Origin: CAYUNW01 sp964446235
GTDB lineage: Bacteria; Patescibacteriota; Microgenomatia; 2-02-FULL-39-11
Length of the DNA stretch: 64,000 nt
Direction: 5' to 3'
Assembly: GCA_964446235.1 (NCBI GenBank)
Contig: CAYUNW010000003.1
Span: 1-64,000 of the forward strand
In this document: one piece after another, positions 31,841 through 40,000 of the stretch
Layout of the letters: each line of letters begins with the position of its first letter
Position numbering within the stretch: the stretch's first letter is position 1
The notes under the pieces: model-generated
Told to the model about the DNA's origin: nothing
What the model saw: only the letters and a program-made list of their open reading frames with translations
The model's database searches: none
Made by a program: the position numbers and the translations under genes

Positions 31841-32682
31841 AATCTAATTGAGTGATTTATATCGGTGATTTTTAATTTTTGGATAGGATAAGATAATTTT
31901 AGTTTGGGTTGCCGGTCTGTAATGATTACTTTTCCAAGCATATTTACCGAACAGGAAACCCCGTCTTTTTTAAGTAGTTTTATGATATTTAACATTTCTT
32001 TATCAGTTAATATTTCCGATTTTATGGCAAATTCTAATGATTTGTCTAAAGCATCTGATAATGTTAGTTTGTCTTTATTTGCCAAAATATTACCCAAAAT
32101 TTCCCGGGCAACCTTGTTTATCGTTTTAACTTTTTGATTATCGGTCAAAACGGTTGGTGTTTCAAGCTTGTCTATGATAATTGCATACAGAAATTTATCA
32201 CAAAAAGGAAAAGAGATAAATCTGGTAGGAATTCCCGGTTTGGTTTTGACCAAAAAACCACCGGTAATTTGGGTAGCCACACTGCCAAGTCCGGTATGTT
32301 CTATAATTTCCGATTTGTGGGCAATAATGATAAGTTTTTGGGTTGATAAACCCAGCTTGAATAATTTATTGACTGCATCCAGGCTAGCAAGTGTTGCAGA
32401 GGCACTAATTCCGAATCCATAACCTAAAGGAAGCATCGAAGAGATTTCCAAACGGGTATTTTTCAGCCCGATCATTTTCATTGCAGTTATTAAAGTGGGA
32501 AATCTGATTTTTCGTTTATTGAAGTAAATTTCCTGACTGGTATTTTTCTGGGCTAAGACTTGCACATTTTTGTCTACAGTACAACCCATACCGATTGATC
32601 CTGCATGAACCAGATTTTTATGTGGTATGGACTGAAATATGAAACTTAAACTTGCCGGACAAACGGATATTTGACTGCTCAT
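31837..32682 (-). CDS. Archaeal-type pantoate kinase (GHMP superfamily)
   Basis: 281 residues with the GHMP-kinase ATP loop PLGYGFGISASATLASLDAVN (about residues 85-105), an N-terminal PASLSFIF...HAGSIGMGCTVD segment, and HTGLGSVATQITGGFLV, as in archaeal PoK (COG1829). It phosphorylates pantoate to 4-phosphopantoate, the substrate of the ligase encoded next. The pairing PoK-PPS is the archaeal route to coenzyme A and is unusual in a bacterial setting, indicating ancient transfer or retention (inference). Confidence 0.85.
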   Translation of the reverse strand: MSSQISVCPASLSFIFQSIPHKNLVHAGSIGMGCTVDKNVQVLAQKNTSQEIYFNKRKIRFPTLITAMKMIGLKNTRLEISSMLPLGYGFGISASATLASLDAVNKLFKLGLSTQKLIIIAHKSEIIEHTGLGSVATQITGGFLVKTKPGIPTRFISFPFCDKFLYAIIIDKLETPTVLTDNQKVKTINKVAREILGNILANKDKLTLSDALDKSLEFAIKSEILTDKEMLNIIKLLKKDGVSCSVNMLGKVIITDRQPKLKLSYPIQKLKITDINHSIRL

Positions 32683-32776
32683 TGCAGATGTTATTATACC
32701 TTGTAAGGCTTTTGCTTGTTTTCTTAAACAGTTATATTCAAATATCTGTGCTAAAATATTGTCGGATTGGGAGTAT

Positions 32777-34570
32777 ATGACAGATATAGAGCTTATAAAA
32801 TCAAAAATAGATATTGTTTCTTTTATCTCCGAATATGTTCAATTGAAAAAAAGCGGCCATAATTTCAAAGCCAGATGCCCTTTTCACGGTGAGAAAACCC
32901 CCTCATTTTATGTTTCCCCGGAGCGTCAGGCTTGGTATTGTTTCGGTGCCTGTGCTACAGGTGGTGACATCATATCTTTTTTACAGAAATGGGACAATTT
33001 GGAGTTTTTAGAAGCTTTGAAGATTTTAGCCGATAAGGCAGGAGTGCGTTTAAGCCGGATGGAACCGCCTCAAAGTACTCAAAAAAAAGAAAAAATATTT
33101 GAGATAAACCATCTGACCAGCGAATTTTTTCATTATCTGTTAACCCAGCATAAACTTGGTAAAAAAGCGATGGATTATCTGAAAGAGCGGGGAATAAGTG
33201 ACAAAATTATTCAGACTTTCATGCTTGGATATGCACCTTTAAGCTGGGAAAGCACTTTGAAGTTTTTACAAAAAAAAGGATTTTCCAATCAGGATATACA
33301 AAATTCCGGATTAATTGTATCTGGAAACCAGGGTAGATTTTACGATCGTTTTAGAGGTAGATTGATCTTTACCCTAAAAAACGTTCATGGACAGATCATC
33401 GGATTTTCAGGTCGTGTTTTACCCGGTATGGATGAAAAGAGTGCTAAATATATAAATTCCCCGGAAACAGCGGTTTATAACAAGGGAAGTACGCTATATG
33501 GTCTTGATGTGACACGGGATTTTATCAAAAAAGCCAACAGTGCAGTGGTAGTAGAGGGGGAGTTTGATCTTTTAAGTTCATATCAAGCCGGAGTTACCAA
33601 TGTTGTAGCGATTAAAGGATCTGCTTTTACCGAACAGCAGGCTTTGCTTATCAAAAGGTACACTGAGAATTTAAAGCTTGCACTGGATGCGGATTTTGCC
33701 GGAAACGAAGCTGCCAAAAGGGGCATAGAGATACTTGACGGTTTAGGTTTGGATGTTCGGGTGATCAAATTGCCTGTCGGAAAAGATCCGGCAGAATGTA
33801 TAGAAAAAGGAATTTATTTATGGAAAGAGGCAGTTGAAAAACCGATACCGGTTTATGATTTCATCATTGAAAGTGCTTTTGCCAAATACAACCCAAAAGA
33901 TCCGTCAGGCAAAAAAAAGATTTCAGGAGAGGCATTGGGTGTGATCTCAAAAATCAATAATCCTATCATTCAATCCCATTATCTTCGGGATTTGGCTACT
34001 AGACTTGATGTAAATGAAGACTCTATAGTCAGTGCTATGAAAAAATTGGAAAAAGGTGAGAAGCCGCAAGTTATCAACTTCACAAGTGTAAATAAAATCA
34101 AAAGGGAAGAGATGCTGGAGGAGCATTTGCTTGCTTTAGTCATGCAATCAGATCGTCCGAATGAATACTTGGAAGAAATTAATCAAAGAATACAGCTTTC
34201 TGATTATTACAGTCCGGCTGTCAGAATGATCTATGAAAACCTGGTTTCATATTTTAAAACAAGGGAAGATATTGATTTAAGTGTATTCAGTAGTTCCTTA
34301 TCTAAAGAAACCATTCCGATTTTTGACAAAATTTGTCTTTACGATCTGGAAAAGCTAAAAAAGGATCCAATCAGGTACAAACAGGAGATTTTGTATACTG
34401 TTAAAGAAATAATCCGCCTTTCAACCAGAAGGAGAATTGAACAAATTACGACTAAAATAAGGGAAAACGAAAAGTCGGATCCGCAAAAAGATACAGACAC
34501 ACTAAATATTGAGTTGAAAGCGTTATTGGAAAGACTGAGCTTACTTGATAAAGAAAATCAATCCATGTAA
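32777..34570 (+). CDS. dnaG: DNA primase
   Basis: About 597 residues from ATG 32777 (MTDIELIKSKIDIVSFISEYVQLKKSG). The CHC2 zinc site is CPFHGEKTPSF...WYCFGACATGGD; the TOPRIM domain shows VVVEGEFDLLSSYQAG (acidic catalytic Glu), AIKGSAFTEQQ and LALDADFAGNEAAKRG. A helicase-interaction C-terminal region follows. It synthesises RNA primers at the replication fork. It precedes rpoD by 16 bases, the conserved dnaG-rpoD macromolecular synthesis arrangement. Confidence 0.97.
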   Translation: MTDIELIKSKIDIVSFISEYVQLKKSGHNFKARCPFHGEKTPSFYVSPERQAWYCFGACATGGDIISFLQKWDNLEFLEALKILADKAGVRLSRMEPPQSTQKKEKIFEINHLTSEFFHYLLTQHKLGKKAMDYLKERGISDKIIQTFMLGYAPLSWESTLKFLQKKGFSNQDIQNSGLIVSGNQGRFYDRFRGRLIFTLKNVHGQIIGFSGRVLPGMDEKSAKYINSPETAVYNKGSTLYGLDVTRDFIKKANSAVVVEGEFDLLSSYQAGVTNVVAIKGSAFTEQQALLIKRYTENLKLALDADFAGNEAAKRGIEILDGLGLDVRVIKLPVGKDPAECIEKGIYLWKEAVEKPIPVYDFIIESAFAKYNPKDPSGKKKISGEALGVISKINNPIIQSHYLRDLATRLDVNEDSIVSAMKKLEKGEKPQVINFTSVNKIKREEMLEEHLLALVMQSDRPNEYLEEINQRIQLSDYYSPAVRMIYENLVSYFKTREDIDLSVFSSSLSKETIPIFDKICLYDLEKLKKDPIRYKQEILYTVKEIIRLSTRRRIEQITTKIRENEKSDPQKDTDTLNIELKALLERLSLLDKENQSM

Positions 34571-34586
34571 ACTAGGGAGATTCTTT

Positions 34587-35678
34587 ATGGCAAAAATTAA
34601 ACTGGACAAAGAAATAAAAGACTTAATAAAAAAAGGCAAATCATCAGGTTTTATCACTCAGGATGAGATTTTGTCAGTAATTCCAAAACCGGAAAACAAG
34701 CTAGAAATAGTAGATGAATTGTTTGTTCATCTGATAAAAGCCGGAGTGGATGTATTTGAGACGACATCCGATGATGAAGAACGTGAAGTTCAAAAAGCGG
34801 TTACCGAGCTAGAAAAGGAATTGGAGTCTTTGACAGTCATCCATGAAGGTGGTATTTCCGATCCCGTCAGGATGTATCTGAAAGAGATAGGTCGGACGCC
34901 TTTGTTGAAATTTGAACAGGAAATAGATTTGGCAAAAAGATATGAGAAAGGCGAACGGGCAGCCAAGCAGAAACTTATTGAGTCAAATTTGAGGCTGGTT
35001 GTTTCTATCGCTAAAAAATATATAGGTAGAGGTTTATCTTTGTTGGATTTGATCCAAGAGGGGAATCAGGGATTAATCAGGGCTGTTGAAAAATATGATT
35101 GGAGAAAAGGATATAAATTTTCTACTTATGCTACCTGGTGGATCAGGCAAGCTATCACCAGAGCTATTGCCGATCAAGCCAGAACGATCAGGATACCTGT
35201 GCACATGGTGGAAACCATTAACAGGTTTTTGAAAATCTCCAGAAAATTGATGCAGGAGCTTGGTCGGGAGCCGACTCCTGAGGAAATTGCAACTGTCATG
35301 GAGATAGAAGTATCCAAAGTCAGGGAAATTATGAAGGTGTCTCAGGAACCGACATCGCTTGCTACTCCGGTGGGAGATGATGAAGATTCTTTTTTGGGAG
35401 ATTTCATACAGGATACCAGTCAGCCGTCACCGGATGATGCCGCTTCTCGAGAATTACTCAAAGAACATCTGGAAGAAGTGCTTTATACACTTTCGGATAG
35501 GGAAAAAAGGGTATTGATATTGCGGTTTGGTCTTGAAGACGGTAAACCCAGAACGCTCGAAGAAGTTGGAATGGAATTTGGTGTCACCAGAGAGCGTATC
35601 AGGCAGATTGAAGCCAAAGCTCTACGTAAACTTCGACATCCATCAAGAAGCAAGAAACTTAAGGATTATCTAGAATAG
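34587..35678 (+). CDS. rpoD: Primary sigma factor RpoD
   Basis: 363 residues from ATG 34587, preceded by a Shine-Dalgarno (GGGAGA); an upstream in-frame ATG at 34545 lies inside dnaG. Region 1.1 is short; region 1.2 DPVRMYLKEIGRTPLL, region 2 GRGLSLLDLIQEGNQGLIRAVEKYDW...GYKFSTYATWWIRQAITRAIADQ, region 3 and region 4.2 TLEEVGMEFGVTRERIRQIEAKALRKL are all present. It directs RNA polymerase to TTGACA/TATAAT-type promoters, consistent with promoters seen in this window. Confidence 0.97.
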   Translation: MAKIKLDKEIKDLIKKGKSSGFITQDEILSVIPKPENKLEIVDELFVHLIKAGVDVFETTSDDEEREVQKAVTELEKELESLTVIHEGGISDPVRMYLKEIGRTPLLKFEQEIDLAKRYEKGERAAKQKLIESNLRLVVSIAKKYIGRGLSLLDLIQEGNQGLIRAVEKYDWRKGYKFSTYATWWIRQAITRAIADQARTIRIPVHMVETINRFLKISRKLMQELGREPTPEEIATVMEIEVSKVREIMKVSQEPTSLATPVGDDEDSFLGDFIQDTSQPSPDDAASRELLKEHLEEVLYTLSDREKRVLILRFGLEDGKPRTLEEVGMEFGVTRERIRQIEAKALRKLRHPSRSKKLKDYLE

Positions 35679-35680
35679 CC

Positions 35681-36109
35681 TCATTTAGCCAATAGGTATA
35701 TCGCTACAAGGGAAAGTAACACTCCGATAATTTTTGTCAAACTTAACTGTTCTTTTAAAAAAACTACAGCAAGCAGTATAGTCAAAGCAGGATACAAAGC
35801 AGTAAGAGGAGCAATGACAGATGCTTCCTGTTTGGCAATCAGATAATAATAGGTGATAGCACCTACAGAGCCGGTAACACCTGCTAGTATGGCTAGCATA
35901 ATACCGTCTTTATTCAAATGAATATTGGCAATCAGATTTTTGGATTTAAATATCAAAAGGGAATATATAAGCACTGCCGGGACATAACCGATGATATCCC
36001 AGAATATGCTTTGGGCTCCGATTTTGTTGGCTGCCATTTTGGCAAAAAACCCGCCCAAGCCCCAGCCTAAGAAGCATAGCAGAAAAACAAAAAAAGTGAT
36101 TGCGTCCAC
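35681..36109 (-). CDS. Half-size EamA/DMT-family transporter
   Basis: 142 residues with five transmembrane helices (one EamA repeat), ending LSLTKIIGVLLSLVAIYLLAK. The start is GTG 36109 (VDAITFFVFLL): on the minus strand TTGGAA-17-TATAAT ends 6 bases before this GTG, predicting a leaderless mRNA. A longer frame to 36187 would overlap the MGMT-like gene and its N-terminus is not hydrophobic. Half-size DMT proteins dimerise and export small metabolites. It converges on rpoD with a 2-base gap. Confidence 0.75.
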   Translation of the reverse strand: MDAITFFVFLLCFLGWGLGGFFAKMAANKIGAQSIFWDIIGYVPAVLIYSLLIFKSKNLIANIHLNKDGIMLAILAGVTGSVGAITYYYLIAKQEASVIAPLTALYPALTILLAVVFLKEQLSLTKIIGVLLSLVAIYLLAK

Positions 36110-36131
36110 GAATAGATTATATGTAAAAGAA

Positions 36132-36437
36132 TTAGATTTTCCAACTGGAAACTGATAAATCAACTTTGTTTTTCTTAAATACGACACCTTCCTTCATAAG
36201 CAATGTTTTCTTAGTCTTTATACCGCCTTTGCCGGAATAACCGGTCAAACTGCCGTCTGATGCCACTACCCGATGACAGGGGGTATGTGGGGCATTAGGA
36301 TTGGTTCTCATAAATAATCCAACCACTCTGGCGGCTTTTGGCTTTCCAGCCAGTTTTGCCAATTGTCCGTATGTGGTTACTTTTCCGGCTGGAATTTTAT
36401 TGGTCAGTTGATAGACTTTTTGTCTGAAAGAAGACAT
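36132..36437 (-). CDS. MGMT-like DNA alkyltransferase
   Basis: About 101 residues, the C-terminal (active-site) half of O6-alkylguanine alkyltransferases. Motifs are VYQLTNKIPAGKVTTYGQLAKLAG (HTH), ARVVGLFMRTNPN (Arg finger region), and the acceptor-Cys motif PCHRVVASDG; GGIKTKKTLLMKEG follows. The Cys is retained, so unlike the Atl proteins (Trp in place of Cys) it may be catalytically active, although it lacks the N-terminal domain. ATG 36437 (MSSFRQKV) is preferred to 36452. Confidence 0.85.
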   Translation of the reverse strand: MSSFRQKVYQLTNKIPAGKVTTYGQLAKLAGKPKAARVVGLFMRTNPNAPHTPCHRVVASDGSLTGYSGKGGIKTKKTLLMKEGVVFKKNKVDLSVSSWKI

Positions 36438-36544
36438 GGTATTAAAATACAATATATATGTTTCAATTGCAAAAAGAAGTTATAATGAGATTTGTTGCAA
36501 GAAGAATCGAGAACGGTTAAAATACTCGGTACGTTAAAACATAT

Positions 36545-36616
36545 TCCCCTGTAGCTCAACGGTAGAGCAGGAAGCTGTTAACTTCAAGGTTCGTGGTTCG
36601 AATCCACGCGGGGGAG
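36545..36616 (+). tRNA. tRNA-Asn(GTT), integration site of a mobile element
   Basis: Acceptor stem TCCCCTG/CGGGGGA, D-arm AGCTCAACGGTAGAGC, anticodon loop CTGTTAA (anticodon GTT) and T-arm CGTGGTTCGAATCCACG. Its 3' half is also read, on the other strand, as the last codons of the serine recombinase (stop at 36584), marking one border of the integrated element. Confidence 0.93.
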
Positions 36617-38293
36617 CACTAATGGATTTTGAGTCCAAATTGCCTCTAATTGTTCTGTTGTAAGGCTCTGTTTCTTAGGTTCGAACAATGCGGATGTCGT
36701 CGGTTCGTGTTTTACGATTTCTATAAAGTATTCATACGGTCGTTCCACGTCCAGACGCAATAATTTGTTGAATAATTTTAGGTTCGAACCGATCGTGATG
36801 AGAATCTCACGCTTCTCCTGTAGAGTTCCGTGTTCAAACCAATATCGTGCGTGAACGGCGAAATTAAACGCCTTTTCCGCATCCTCCATCCACTTATCAA
36901 TCCTAAGACTTGTGTTTTTCAATCGTTCCTCAAGCGCTGTCTTTTCTTGTGTCAGTGTCAATTTCTTAGCTTTGAATTCTTCGTCAGAAAGTAAGGATCC
37001 GTCCGAATTTTGTGGAGATATCTTGAGCTTCAATAAATTATCCATCTCGTTTACACAGAGATTATATGAGTTTTGGAGGGATGATAGCGTGGCATTTCTA
37101 TCAGTTACTTCCTGTTCGTTAAGCTCATTGAGATATTTGATCGCCCAATTCTTAAATTCCTCCGAAATGTTTATACGCGATAGAATGGTATCGATTTGTG
37201 TCTCGATGTCTTTCAAGTGGACGCATCCTTGAGTACAATTCTTGTTTTTACGTTTCGTGCAATGGTAGTAGATGTAATGAAGAATAGTCGGGTCGTTCAT
37301 CGATTGAATGGTCGTTTGACACTTCGGACATCGATCTCTGTTTATCGAGGCGAATTTTTGCTTACAATGAGCACAAATTGTCTGCCATTTTTCCTCTGCC
37401 GTTATCATTGCCCCGCATTCTCCGCATGCCATCACACCCGTAAAAGAGAATTCACGAGTATGTGGCTTCGGTGAACCTTTTCGCTTGAGAAACATCTGGA
37501 CTCTTTCAAACTCTACTTTGGTAATCATCGGTTTATGGTTTCCTTTGAACCATAACCCGCCTCCTACCGGGAATTCGAATAGACCATAGTAGAAAGGATC
37601 CATAAACATCCTGTATATTTGACTTCTGCACATCGGCTTTCCGCCAATAGATTTTCTTACAGGAGTACGATAGCCCCACTCGTTATTTAATCTTTCAAGA
37701 ATTGCCGGAGGTGTGTAAGCACCGGTAAGCATCAAATCCCAACATTTTCTGATTAGAGGGAAACGGTCTGGATCTTCCTTTATTGTCTTATTTCCCTTCT
37801 CTGCAAACTTGTCGTTCATATAGCCGGGCTTTGCTCCGGATGGAAGCCAGCCCTTCTCCGCTTTAGTTTTCAGTCCTTCTTTCACATTCTCACCTTTATG
37901 ATCATTCTCAAATTTTGCCTGCATCATAAAAAAGCCAAGCATAAACTTATCCATTGGGTTATTACGAAAAGTTTGTGTTGGAGTCCTGACTTCCAGTAGT
38001 TTTCCACTGTCCATCAATGAGATAATTGTTGCCGCATCTTGAGGATTTCTTGAGAGCCTGTCCGGATGCCAAACTAATATGCTGTTTATTTCACCCGTTT
38101 CAATGAAGCTAATGAGTTCTCCAAACCCCGGTCTGCCCAGATTTTTTGCAGATTTGGATTCCGAGATAGTGCGAACAATTTGCAGTTCGTGCTTTTTTGC
38201 GACTCCAATAAGCTCTCTTGTTTGAGATTCAATTGACAAAACTTGCCGATCTTCACTCTCCGACGATTTTCTGCAATAAATGAAGTATTTCAT
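36584..38293 (-). CDS. Large serine recombinase (integrase)
   Basis: 569 residues. The resolvase domain has YCRKSSESED with the catalytic Ser near residue 10, ESQTRELIGVAKKHEL, ILVWHPDRLSRNPQDA and GFFMMQAKFEND. The recombinase domain (KAEKGWLPSGAKPGYMN ... ILERLNNEWGYRTPVRKS) and a zinc ribbon (CGECGAMIT, CAHC, CPKC, CTQGC) follow, then a coiled coil (about 400-470). The last residues, RVDSNHEP, are encoded by the tRNA-Asn gene, so the present C-terminus was created or trimmed by integration. An AAAGGAG Shine-Dalgarno precedes the ATG, and a pseudoknot-forming leader lies upstream. Confidence 0.93.
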   Translation of the reverse strand: MKYFIYCRKSSESEDRQVLSIESQTRELIGVAKKHELQIVRTISESKSAKNLGRPGFGELISFIETGEINSILVWHPDRLSRNPQDAATIISLMDSGKLLEVRTPTQTFRNNPMDKFMLGFFMMQAKFENDHKGENVKEGLKTKAEKGWLPSGAKPGYMNDKFAEKGNKTIKEDPDRFPLIRKCWDLMLTGAYTPPAILERLNNEWGYRTPVRKSIGGKPMCRSQIYRMFMDPFYYGLFEFPVGGGLWFKGNHKPMITKVEFERVQMFLKRKGSPKPHTREFSFTGVMACGECGAMITAEEKWQTICAHCKQKFASINRDRCPKCQTTIQSMNDPTILHYIYYHCTKRKNKNCTQGCVHLKDIETQIDTILSRINISEEFKNWAIKYLNELNEQEVTDRNATLSSLQNSYNLCVNEMDNLLKLKISPQNSDGSLLSDEEFKAKKLTLTQEKTALEERLKNTSLRIDKWMEDAEKAFNFAVHARYWFEHGTLQEKREILITIGSNLKLFNKLLRLDVERPYEYFIEIVKHEPTTSALFEPKKQSLTTEQLEAIWTQNPLVLPRVDSNHEP

Positions 38294-38312
38294 ATCTCTC
38301 CTTTCAAAATAA

Positions 38313-38396
38313 ATGCCCTCACTGGGTGTGCTCAGACCTGTTAGGATCTGTCCACAATGAGGGCATTAAAAATCCCAACAGGAATATCTGAGCACA
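38313..38396 (-). promoter_or_regulatory. Interleaved inverted repeats (possible pseudoknot) in the recombinase leader
   Basis: Two inverted-repeat pairs interlock. ATGCCCTCA (38313-38321) pairs with TGAGGGCAT (38358-38366), while TGTGCTCAGACCTGTT (38327-38342) pairs with AACAGG-AATA-TCTGAGCACA (38377-38396). In the recombinase transcript the 16-bp stem forms first, and a loop segment then pairs with bases 3' of it, the order of an H-type pseudoknot. It ends about 20 bases before the recombinase start codon and just upstream of its Shine-Dalgarno. Translational or recombinational control is inference. Confidence 0.65.
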
Positions 38397-38402
38397 AATT
38401 TA

Positions 38403-38777
38403 TTATACACCCTTTTTCAAGATCATATTGGTGTTATTTAGATGTATCAAGCCGGAGATTTCAGCCATAACCAACCAAGCATTCAGGTTACGCCGGGCAA
38501 GTTGAAGACCAATCTTGAGAAGTTCGTGTTTCATCTCCCTCATAAATTCTTCCTCTTGCATTTTTAACCAATCCTTGAAGCCCGGAATAGCTAACCACGA
38601 ATAGTAGGTATTTCGATGAATACCGATTTCATCGGCGATTCGAGTCTTCGACGATGTACGAAGCTCAATAGATTTTGCCCACCACTTAAACATTGCAGAG
38701 GTAGGCACGAATTTGTCGTTTTTTGCACAATTTTGCACAGTTTCGCCCATTTTTGTTTCGATTTGTTCGTCACTCAT
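38403..38777 (-). CDS. Helix-turn-helix protein of phage/plasmid type
   Basis: About 124 residues from ATG 38777 (MSDEQIETKMGE). The middle segment SSKTRIADEIGIHRNTYYSWLAIPGFKDWLKMQEEE is a helix-turn-helix of the kind found in phage small-terminase-like and transposase-like proteins. A helical C-terminus follows. It is the first gene upstream of the recombinase within the element. Exact role not recognised. Confidence 0.6.
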   Translation of the reverse strand: MSDEQIETKMGETVQNCAKNDKFVPTSAMFKWWAKSIELRTSSKTRIADEIGIHRNTYYSWLAIPGFKDWLKMQEEEFMREMKHELLKIGLQLARRNLNAWLVMAEISGLIHLNNTNMILKKGV

Positions 38778-38843
38778 AATAGTCACTGCTTACTTGGAAT
38801 AGTAAATTTACTATTTATAGTTACTGTTACTATATAGTTACTA

Positions 38844-39218
38844 TCAAAACGGTATTTCATCCGGTGAAACATTTTCACCCAATTGGTTCTTCTTGCGTTC
38901 ACTACCTGTTTTTTCGCAAAAAGCATCAAGGATTGAATCCGCTAAAGTTCTCCATAAAATTTTATCGTCAATATAAAATGCTCTCTTATATCCATCCTTC
39001 CCCTTCTTTGAACGGAAGGCGGGAGGATCGACACATAGTACGGGATCTTTCAACTTATTGAACGTTTTTAGTTTTATAGTGAACCCGACGACCTTAAATA
39101 TCATTTGTTCATCCTTATTGAGAAAAATTGCATCCGCAAAACCGACAAGATTTTCACTCTCAATAGCAGTTACTTTGATATCAATTTTTTCTATATTCAT
39201 TTTCATCTCAATTTGCAT
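38844..39218 (-). CDS. SpoVG-like protein
   Basis: 124 residues with an AGGAG Shine-Dalgarno 6 bases before ATG 39218. The layout IDIKVTAIES...LVGFADAIFLNKD...FKVVGFTIKLK...LCVDPPAFRSKKGKDGYKRAFYIDD...LWRTLADSILDAF follows the SpoVG fold (regulatory small proteins that bind nucleic acid): a beta-sheet, a P-x-x-x-x-x-x-G loop and a C-terminal helix. Assignment is by pattern only. It lies among small genes of the integrated element. Confidence 0.5.
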   Translation of the reverse strand: MQIEMKMNIEKIDIKVTAIESENLVGFADAIFLNKDEQMIFKVVGFTIKLKTFNKLKDPVLCVDPPAFRSKKGKDGYKRAFYIDDKILWRTLADSILDAFCEKTGSERKKNQLGENVSPDEIPF

Positions 39219-39226
39219 AGATTCTC

Positions 39227-39526
39227 CTAGTAAGAAAAAATCATTCCTTTAAGAGTTTTAATCGCATCGGCGTATTCCTTTGCATTGACTATTTCTTCTC
39301 GGAACATAAACTTTTTTTGCACCTCTTCGCATTTATGTTTTTCTTCGAAAACAAACCAACATTGTTTACCAACTCGTTCAATATCAATCATCTTGATATG
39401 TTTGGCGTACCATAGGCTTGCTAGATAGAGATCTTTTGTTTTAGCCGTATCTTTCATACTTTTATATCGATTCGCCCTTTCTATAATCACTTGAGACTTA
39501 TTCTTAGCTTCAGGAAAATGCTTCAC
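39227..39526 (-). CDS. DUF5659-like small protein
   Basis: About 99 residues from GTG 39526, which has AGGAAAAG about 9 bases upstream and overlaps the end of the preceding gene. The C-terminal half (LYLASLWYAKHIKMIDIERVGKQCWFVFEEKHKCEEVQKKFMF and KEYADAIKTLKGMI) matches a small domain common on plasmids and phages, annotated DUF5659 in other genomes (recalled, not searched). A longer frame to 39661 would run antiparallel through no conserved sequence. Function unknown. Confidence 0.55.
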   Translation of the reverse strand: MKHFPEAKNKSQVIIERANRYKSMKDTAKTKDLYLASLWYAKHIKMIDIERVGKQCWFVFEEKHKCEEVQKKFMFREEIVNAKEYADAIKTLKGMIFSY

Positions 39527-39740
39527 GCTTCTTTTCCTGAAACGTTTTGGTCTTAATAAGCGAGTTGTACTGTTGTTTGGTAGGAAAGAAGAGAAATAAA
39601 GGACATTGAGTACAAGTACAAACTTGATATCCGTCTGCGAAGTATCCGAAGCATTCAGCACATTTGAGGCGGATGAGGAATTTGAGTTGCCTGTTTTCTT
39701 CCTTAATGCCGTAGAACTTTTTCAATTTTGCCTTTTTCAT
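39510..39740 (-). CDS. Small Cys-rich (zinc-knuckle-like) protein
   Basis: 76 residues with a CAECFGYFADGYQVCTCTQCPLF segment: C-x2-C, a D-G turn and C-x-C-x2-C, a zinc-binding arrangement found in small phage proteins. The N-terminus is basic (MKKAKLKKFYGIK). Its 3' end overlaps the start of the DUF5659-like gene by 17 bases. Function unknown. Confidence 0.55.
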   Translation of the reverse strand: MKKAKLKKFYGIKEENRQLKFLIRLKCAECFGYFADGYQVCTCTQCPLFLFFPTKQQYNSLIKTKTFQEKKREAFS

Positions 39741-39783
39741 ATTCGTTTTAATCTAAAATCGTTATACTTTTTATTATCCAGCC

Positions 39784-39957
39784 TCAATCCTTATTTTCCT
39801 GAGCATTGGGGATAAAGCTGGGAATAGGACGATATATTATTTGGAATAACCTGAAAAGTCTCGTTCCTTGCTCGTCTGCTTTTTCCGGAGATATTTCTTT
39901 GCCAAACGTGCGTTTATATATCCGCCGGTATTCATCTACAGCTTGCTTTGAAAGCAT
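39784..39957 (-). CDS. Small helical protein of mobile-element type
   Basis: About 57 residues from ATG 39957 (MLSKQAVDEYRRI), with a weak GAAAG upstream. The sequence LSKQAVDEYRRIYKRTFGKEISPEKADEQGTRLFRLFQIIYRPIP is a helical domain I associate with small plasmid and integrative-element proteins, though I cannot name it. An in-frame ATG at 40038 would overlap the neighbouring gene and encodes no conserved sequence. Confidence 0.5.
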   Translation of the reverse strand: MLSKQAVDEYRRIYKRTFGKEISPEKADEQGTRLFRLFQIIYRPIPSFIPNAQENKD

Positions 39958-40000
39958 AACTTTCAAATTGTATGATTGCCTGAATAGAAGGACTTGGAGG

